From positions 1 through 38,353 of the forward strand of contig JAIFLC010000034.1 in assembly GCA_020049295.1 (NCBI GenBank): a stretch of DNA of 38,353 nt. The letters are read 5' to 3'. The translations under genes and the position numbers were made by a program. A model generated the notes under the pieces. That model ran no database searches, had not been told where the DNA came from, and was given only the letters and a program-made list of their open reading frames with translations. The DNA is from Bacteroidota bacterium. Lineage in GTDB: Bacteria; Bacteroidota; Bacteroidia; Bacteroidales; UBA12077. Positions 33,076 to 38,353 of the stretch are shown one piece after another (positions within the stretch are counted from its first letter, which is position 1; each line of letters begins with the position of its first letter).

Positions 33076-35688
33076 TTGAATATGAGAAAGATAATTGTTT
33101 TCAGAAAAAAAATAATAAAAATAATTCTGATTTGTTTGTTCCTTATTTTTAATGGCAATACCATTATTAAGGCGCAAAATGTTACAGTTACCGATAACGA
33201 GATATATTCAGCGGATAATTCTGCTATGCTCGATGTGTATTCGACTACAAAAGGTATGTTAGTGCCAAGGCTTACAACAATGGCAAAGGATACCATACAT
33301 TTACCTGCTACTGGACTAATTGTATATGATACCGGATATAATAGCTTTTTCTATTATAATGGTACGAATTGGGTTAAAATACCTCAGGTAAATTCTTTAG
33401 CAGGGTCAGAATCAGCCTTATTTGCTGTAGTTAATGCTGCTGGCGATACTGTTTTTGCAGTATATAACGATGGTGTTAAAGTAACAGTGGATGAAGGATT
33501 AAAAGGAACAGTAGGAGGTTTTGCAGTTAGTGGACGAACCCCCGCAAAATTAGGCGAAGAAATAAATTATTTTCATGTAACTCCAGATAGTACAAGAATT
33601 TACATAAACGATACTTCATCAACCAAAGGAACAGTCGGCGGTTTTGCAGTAAGTGGACGCACACCGGCAAAGGCTGGAGAATTTGATTATTTACGAGTAA
33701 CACCTGATAGTACGCGCGTTTATGTAAACGAAAGTTTAACTAAAGGAACAGTAGGTGGTTTTGCCGTAAGTGGAAGAACTCCAGCAAAAGGAGGAATAAA
33801 TGAGTATTTTTCGATAAACAAGGACAGTACCCGAATTTATATAAATGATTCATTAGCTACAAAGGGAAAAGTGGGCGGATTTGCAGTTAGTGGCCGAACA
33901 CCGGCAAAGAGCCTAGGTAACGAGTACTTATTTGTAAATAGCGATAGTACACGAATCTATGTAAACGATTCATCAATTACAAAAGGATCGGTTGGAGGAT
34001 TTGCTGTAAGTGGCCGCACGCCAGCAAAAGTAGGATCTGCAAAATTTATGGACATGACCAAAGAAAACTATTTTATTGGTCACGAAGCTGGCAAATCAAA
34101 TACCTCCGGACTTTACAATTCGTTTATAGGATATCAGGTAGGTATTACCAATACCACCGGAAGATATAATTCATTCATGGGTTACAAAACAGGAAATGCG
34201 AACCTTGATGGAGAAAGCAATGTGTTTATTGGTAACGAGAGTGGTTATACCAATCAAACTGGTGATAATAATACATTTATGGGTTACAGGGCTGGTTATA
34301 CCAATAAAGTCAGTTATAATTCATTTATTGGTTACCAGGCAGGATATTCCAATGATACTGGTCAATACAACTCCTTTATGGGTTACAATGCTGGTTATTC
34401 AAACACCAAGGGAAATAGTAATGTTTTTATAGGAAATGAAAGTGGTAGGACTAACAGCGAAGGAAATCATAATGTTTTCCTTGGATTTAATAGTGGTTAT
34501 ACGAATGCGACCGGACATAATAATACTTTTCTGGGACATGTTGCCGGGTTTACTAATTCGACTGGTTCAAATAATGTTTTCTTGGGCGATAGTTCTGGTT
34601 ATAGTAACATATCAGGGGAGCAAAATATTTTCCTTGGGAATGGTAGCGGTAAAGCAAACTCCCAGGGTAATTACAACGCATTTATTGGTTATGAAGCAGG
34701 ACACTCAAATACCACAGCAAATAATAATGCATTTATTGGATATCAGGCGGGTCGGTATACTAAAGTCGGCAGCAAAAATGTCTTTATAGGATACCAGGCA
34801 GGGTATAAAAACGTTGGTAGTGTTGAGGGTCCAACCCAACCTGGAAATAATAATATTTATATTGGTGATCAGACTGCATACAATAATACTACAGGTCGAA
34901 GTAATGTATATATTGGGCATAATGCTGGATTAGGAAGTAATCCAATTAATACCGGTAATGCTCCACGATTTAATGTTTATATTGGTTATCAGGCAGGGTA
35001 CTTAGAATACCAAGGAAGAAACAATGCTTTTATTGGTTATCGGGCAGGATATTCAAATTATTCTGGTGGTTTTTCTACTTTTATTGGCGACCAGGCCGGG
35101 TACACCAACTATAGCGGCAGTAATAATACATTTATTGGTAACCAGGCTGGATATTCCCACTATTCAGGTAATAGTAATGTAAATATAGGAGATTATGCAG
35201 GCTGGTCGAATGTAACTGGTGACGGAAATGTTTTTCTGGGCTATTATGCCGGTTTTTACGAAACAGGTAGCAATAAGCTGTTTATTGATAATCAAAACAG
35301 AACTAATGAAAACCTTTCAAGGGCCAATGCCTTAATTTACGGGGAATTTAATGCTACCACAAGTAGTCAACTTTTTAGGATTAATGGTAAAACTGAATTT
35401 AATGGTAGTGTGTCAATGCCAATTACAACGGTGACTGCAACCACTACACTTGGTGCAACTCATTATACCGTTTTAGTAAACAGTGCCTCTGCCGTTACAA
35501 TTAATTTACCTACGGCTACTACATGTTCAGGCAGAATTTATGTGATTAAGAATATCAGTTCCGGAGCTGTTACTATTGATGGAAATTTAACTGAAACTAT
35601 TGATGGTTCAATTACCAATACCATATCAACTCAATTTGAAAAGAGAGTTATTCAATCAAATGGAACAAATTGGTTTATTATAAACTAA
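33076..35688 (+). CDS. Fibre-like secreted repeat protein C
   Basis: Distinct N-domain AMLDVYSTTKGMLVPRLTTMAKDTIHLPATGLIVYDTGYNSFFYYNGTNWVKI; 5x GGFAVSGRTPAK; ~22x 17-aa repeats; C-terminal TATTTLGATHYTVLVNSASAVTINLPTA tip. Confidence 0.87.
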   Translation: MNMRKIIVFRKKIIKIILICLFLIFNGNTIIKAQNVTVTDNEIYSADNSAMLDVYSTTKGMLVPRLTTMAKDTIHLPATGLIVYDTGYNSFFYYNGTNWVKIPQVNSLAGSESALFAVVNAAGDTVFAVYNDGVKVTVDEGLKGTVGGFAVSGRTPAKLGEEINYFHVTPDSTRIYINDTSSTKGTVGGFAVSGRTPAKAGEFDYLRVTPDSTRVYVNESLTKGTVGGFAVSGRTPAKGGINEYFSINKDSTRIYINDSLATKGKVGGFAVSGRTPAKSLGNEYLFVNSDSTRIYVNDSSITKGSVGGFAVSGRTPAKVGSAKFMDMTKENYFIGHEAGKSNTSGLYNSFIGYQVGITNTTGRYNSFMGYKTGNANLDGESNVFIGNESGYTNQTGDNNTFMGYRAGYTNKVSYNSFIGYQAGYSNDTGQYNSFMGYNAGYSNTKGNSNVFIGNESGRTNSEGNHNVFLGFNSGYTNATGHNNTFLGHVAGFTNSTGSNNVFLGDSSGYSNISGEQNIFLGNGSGKANSQGNYNAFIGYEAGHSNTTANNNAFIGYQAGRYTKVGSKNVFIGYQAGYKNVGSVEGPTQPGNNNIYIGDQTAYNNTTGRSNVYIGHNAGLGSNPINTGNAPRFNVYIGYQAGYLEYQGRNNAFIGYRAGYSNYSGGFSTFIGDQAGYTNYSGSNNTFIGNQAGYSHYSGNSNVNIGDYAGWSNVTGDGNVFLGYYAGFYETGSNKLFIDNQNRTNENLSRANALIYGEFNATTSSQLFRINGKTEFNGSVSMPITTVTATTTLGATHYTVLVNSASAVTINLPTATTCSGRIYVIKNISSGAVTIDGNLTETIDGSITNTISTQFEKRVIQSNGTNWFIIN
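33502..34029 (+). repeat. GGFAVSGRTPAK stalk repeats in protein C (5 copies)
   Basis: Core codons begin at 33514, 33637, 33754, 33874 and 33994. Confidence 0.92.
34066..35297 (+). repeat. 17-aa beta-roll-like repeat array in protein C
   Basis: About 22 units, e.g. SYNSFIGYQAGYSNDTG, SNNTFIGNQAGYSHYSG. Confidence 0.9.
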
Positions 35689-35723
35689 AGGTTTTCTAAT
35701 TATCAACCATAAATAATAAAATA

Positions 35724-38309
35724 ATGGCAACAAAAAAAACAACACTCACCAGTAATAAAAGAGGTAAACAAATTACTCAACTTAGAATTCCTAAAAGAGA
35801 CTACAGCACTCATCTTGTTGTGCAATTTCGTGAAGGAATAAATGTACCATATAGCAAAGATGCTGCAAAATCAATTAAAGATTTTAAAGTCGGACCATGG
35901 GAAAAATTAGAAAAAAAGTATCCGGGTATAACTATTAGCCCTCTTTTTTCGAGCGTAAAACCTGAAATACTTAAAAGACTGATCAGTAAAGCTAAAGAGA
36001 TGGACCCAACATACAAAGAAGGCCGATTCTTTCAGTATTTCAGTGTTGTTTGTCCTGTTGAATCAAAACCACTTGAAATTCTTGAAGAACTTTCAGAATG
36101 GAATAATATTAAAACAGTTAAAATAGCCAGTAAATATACACATCCATCGGTAAGTTATAATGATGAAGATAGAGCTGGAAATCAAAATTATTTAGATGAA
36201 GCAACAATCTCAGGTGTTGGAATTGGAGCTAAAAATGTTTGGGATAGTACCACTATTTTAGGAAGCGATGGTGATGGTATTAGATTTGTTGATATTGAAA
36301 AAGGTTGGACACTTGACCATGAGGACTTAGGATTAGCTCCTTCAACTTTGATTGGAGGTACAATTGATGATACAGCTCGTGCAGATGGAACATCAGTACT
36401 TGGAATAATATGTGCTACTGATAATGGAGACAACTGCATTGGTATAGCTCCGAAATCTGCAGTTAAAGTAATTGCATATTCCGATACTCCATCGATTACT
36501 GAATATTCTCTTGAAGATGCAATTATTTTAAGCTTAACATACCTGGGATTTGGTGATGTATTACTAGTCGAAGCGCAAAAAACACTATCCATTCCTGGAA
36601 ACGATTATGATGGATGCAATGTTCCTGTTGAAGTTGATCCAAATGTTTTTGATGCCATCCGGCTTGCAACTGCACTTGGAATTGTAGTTATTGAACCCGG
36701 AGGTGATGGTGATAATTCAACCACATTTGTCAATTTTGATGAATTGCAGATTGGTGGTCAATATATACTTTACCCAAGTTCTACTCAATACCATGGCGAT
36801 TCAGGAGCAATATTTGTTACAGCTGCACACTCGGATGTTACAGCTGTAAGTGCAGTAAATACACATGAGATTATGCCTTGGGCCCCCAAAGGAGAACGCA
36901 TTGATTGCTATGCTTGGGGAGAATTTATATATACTTTATCATCCGATTCTTCAGGTGCTATCGACCAATATACCGATACTTACAGAGGAACTTCTGGAGC
37001 CGCTGCTATAATTGCCGGAGCAGTTTTAAACATGCAAAGTATGGCAGTTGCTGGACAGGGATACAGATTTAGCCCATTACAAATTCGCAACATCCTTCGT
37101 GATTCCACATACGGTACGCCTCTTTCTCACGATCCGGGCATAGGAACGTTGGAAAGTCTTCCTATTTATATGCCCAATCTTTATCAATTTGCTGAGCATG
37201 CTTTAAATACTTTACCAGATATATATTTGCGCGATTTTGTTGGTGATAATGGAGAACCACATGAGGGTGCTATGGCCTGGAGTCCTGATATTATTATTAA
37301 GAATAGTGAAGTTCCTGATCCAGCCCAATACTTTTTAATTGATAATCCAGATAATAATTCATTAAGCGATAATCCAGCCCCTGGAGCAAATTGCTATTTG
37401 TATTTTAGGGCGCTTAATAGAGGAGGAATAACTGCAACAGGAGTTAAGGTTCGAATTTTTTATACTGATCCATCTACTTTAATTACTCCTCAATCTTTAA
37501 TTGAAATAGGGGTATTCGATTTTCCAGATATTCCAACAGGTGATATTTTAACTTTATCAAGCGCACAATTATGGACTGCTCCAAGCACTGCCGGACATTA
37601 CTGTTTTGTTGCGTTTATTACTTGTGATCAGGACAAGTATTTCGATCCAATGGGTCTTGTGGATTATTTAACAGCCAATCCTACAAGTTGGACATGGAAT
37701 ACATATTTTGATTTTATTCGAAATAATAACAATGTAACCTGGAAAAATTTTGATATTGTTGAGATGAAGAAAAGTTCTTCAACTCCTATACCAGAAGAAG
37801 AACCAGTAGAAGAAGAAGTTATTGCACCAGATCCAGACCCAATTCAAGAAGAAGATCCAATTAACGAAAACGAACCAACACCCGGACAAGAACCAGGTAC
37901 AGATCCAGAGGAATTACCAAAAGATGGTTGGTTAAGATTAGACTTCTTTTCGCCAGGATTACCAGATAGAGATCAAAAAATGAGTCTTGAGGTACTTTCT
38001 AAATTACCTAAAGGAGTTAAGGTTTTACTTCAAATTCCAATTGCTTGGAAAAAAACCGTATTTAGAGGATCTCCTTATGTTCTTCATAATAAAAAAAGAA
38101 AAGTTGGATTTGCTCCAATCAAACCGTTAGGTAAATCAAAATTAGAAAATATCACATTCAGGGCCAATTCTAAAACTGCATTAAAATTATTTGTTCATGT
38201 GCCTGAAAAGCTGAAAAAACAAAGCTATATTATTGCTGTAAGGCAGATGCTCGAAGGAAAAGAAGTTGGTAGATTCACATGGAAACTTGTTCCTCCCAAA
38301 AAACGTTAA
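35724..38309 (+). CDS. S8/subtilisin-fold protein with degenerate catalytic motifs and an acidic Pro/Glu linker
   Basis: DGIRFVDIEKGWTLDHEDL (Asp region), RADGTSVLGIICATDNGDNCIGIAP (His region, HGT replaced by DGT), YRGTSGAAAIIAGAVLNMQ (Ser region); no N-terminal signal peptide. Confidence 0.82.
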   Translation: MATKKTTLTSNKRGKQITQLRIPKRDYSTHLVVQFREGINVPYSKDAAKSIKDFKVGPWEKLEKKYPGITISPLFSSVKPEILKRLISKAKEMDPTYKEGRFFQYFSVVCPVESKPLEILEELSEWNNIKTVKIASKYTHPSVSYNDEDRAGNQNYLDEATISGVGIGAKNVWDSTTILGSDGDGIRFVDIEKGWTLDHEDLGLAPSTLIGGTIDDTARADGTSVLGIICATDNGDNCIGIAPKSAVKVIAYSDTPSITEYSLEDAIILSLTYLGFGDVLLVEAQKTLSIPGNDYDGCNVPVEVDPNVFDAIRLATALGIVVIEPGGDGDNSTTFVNFDELQIGGQYILYPSSTQYHGDSGAIFVTAAHSDVTAVSAVNTHEIMPWAPKGERIDCYAWGEFIYTLSSDSSGAIDQYTDTYRGTSGAAAIIAGAVLNMQSMAVAGQGYRFSPLQIRNILRDSTYGTPLSHDPGIGTLESLPIYMPNLYQFAEHALNTLPDIYLRDFVGDNGEPHEGAMAWSPDIIIKNSEVPDPAQYFLIDNPDNNSLSDNPAPGANCYLYFRALNRGGITATGVKVRIFYTDPSTLITPQSLIEIGVFDFPDIPTGDILTLSSAQLWTAPSTAGHYCFVAFITCDQDKYFDPMGLVDYLTANPTSWTWNTYFDFIRNNNNVTWKNFDIVEMKKSSSTPIPEEEPVEEEVIAPDPDPIQEEDPINENEPTPGQEPGTDPEELPKDGWLRLDFFSPGLPDRDQKMSLEVLSKLPKGVKVLLQIPIAWKKTVFRGSPYVLHNKKRKVGFAPIKPLGKSKLENITFRANSKTALKLFVHVPEKLKKQSYIIAVRQMLEGKEVGRFTWKLVPPKKR

Positions 38310-38353
38310 ATAAAACCAATCAAGAAGCCTGTGAAAAGAGCAAAATAACGAAC

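Noticed and set aside
26557-35688. CRISPR array or DNA-level satellite as explanation of the periodic sequence
   Set aside because: Period lies in the encoded protein (17 aa and ~40 aa); the nucleotide copies differ, repeats are in frame and no spacers or cas genes are present.
26557-38309. Prophage
   Set aside because: Fibre-like features only; no capsid, portal, terminase, integrase or lysis genes seen in the window. Cannot be excluded beyond 38353.

Overview
AT-rich Bacteroidota-type chromosomal window. About 26 kb is mostly housekeeping: an M49-like lipoprotein, two flavodoxins, proS, an OmpP1/FadL-like porin, a DUF349 protein, pyrG, yidC, tRNA-Thr/Tyr/Gly, ribH, recF, a DUF721 protein, ndk, an nrnA-like DHH phosphoesterase and two FKBP lipoproteins. 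The last 12 kb is the unusual part. Three consecutive large secreted fibre-like proteins share a ~40-aa repeat carrying a strictly invariant 12-mer, GGFAVSGRTPAK (3, 4 and 5 copies; all 12 copies differ at the DNA level). Each then has ~21-25 copies of a 17-aa xxNxFIGxxxGxxNxxG beta-roll-like repeat and a different C-terminal tip; one tip is a Peptidase_S74-type chaperone. They are followed 35 nt downstream by a subtilisin-fold protein with no signal peptide, in which the catalytic His and oxyanion Asn appear replaced. Two conserved genes (yidC and the nrnA-like gene) each carry a similar out-of-frame internal deletion, which may be an assembly artefact or a real lesion. All family calls come from reading the protein sequence; no database search was run.
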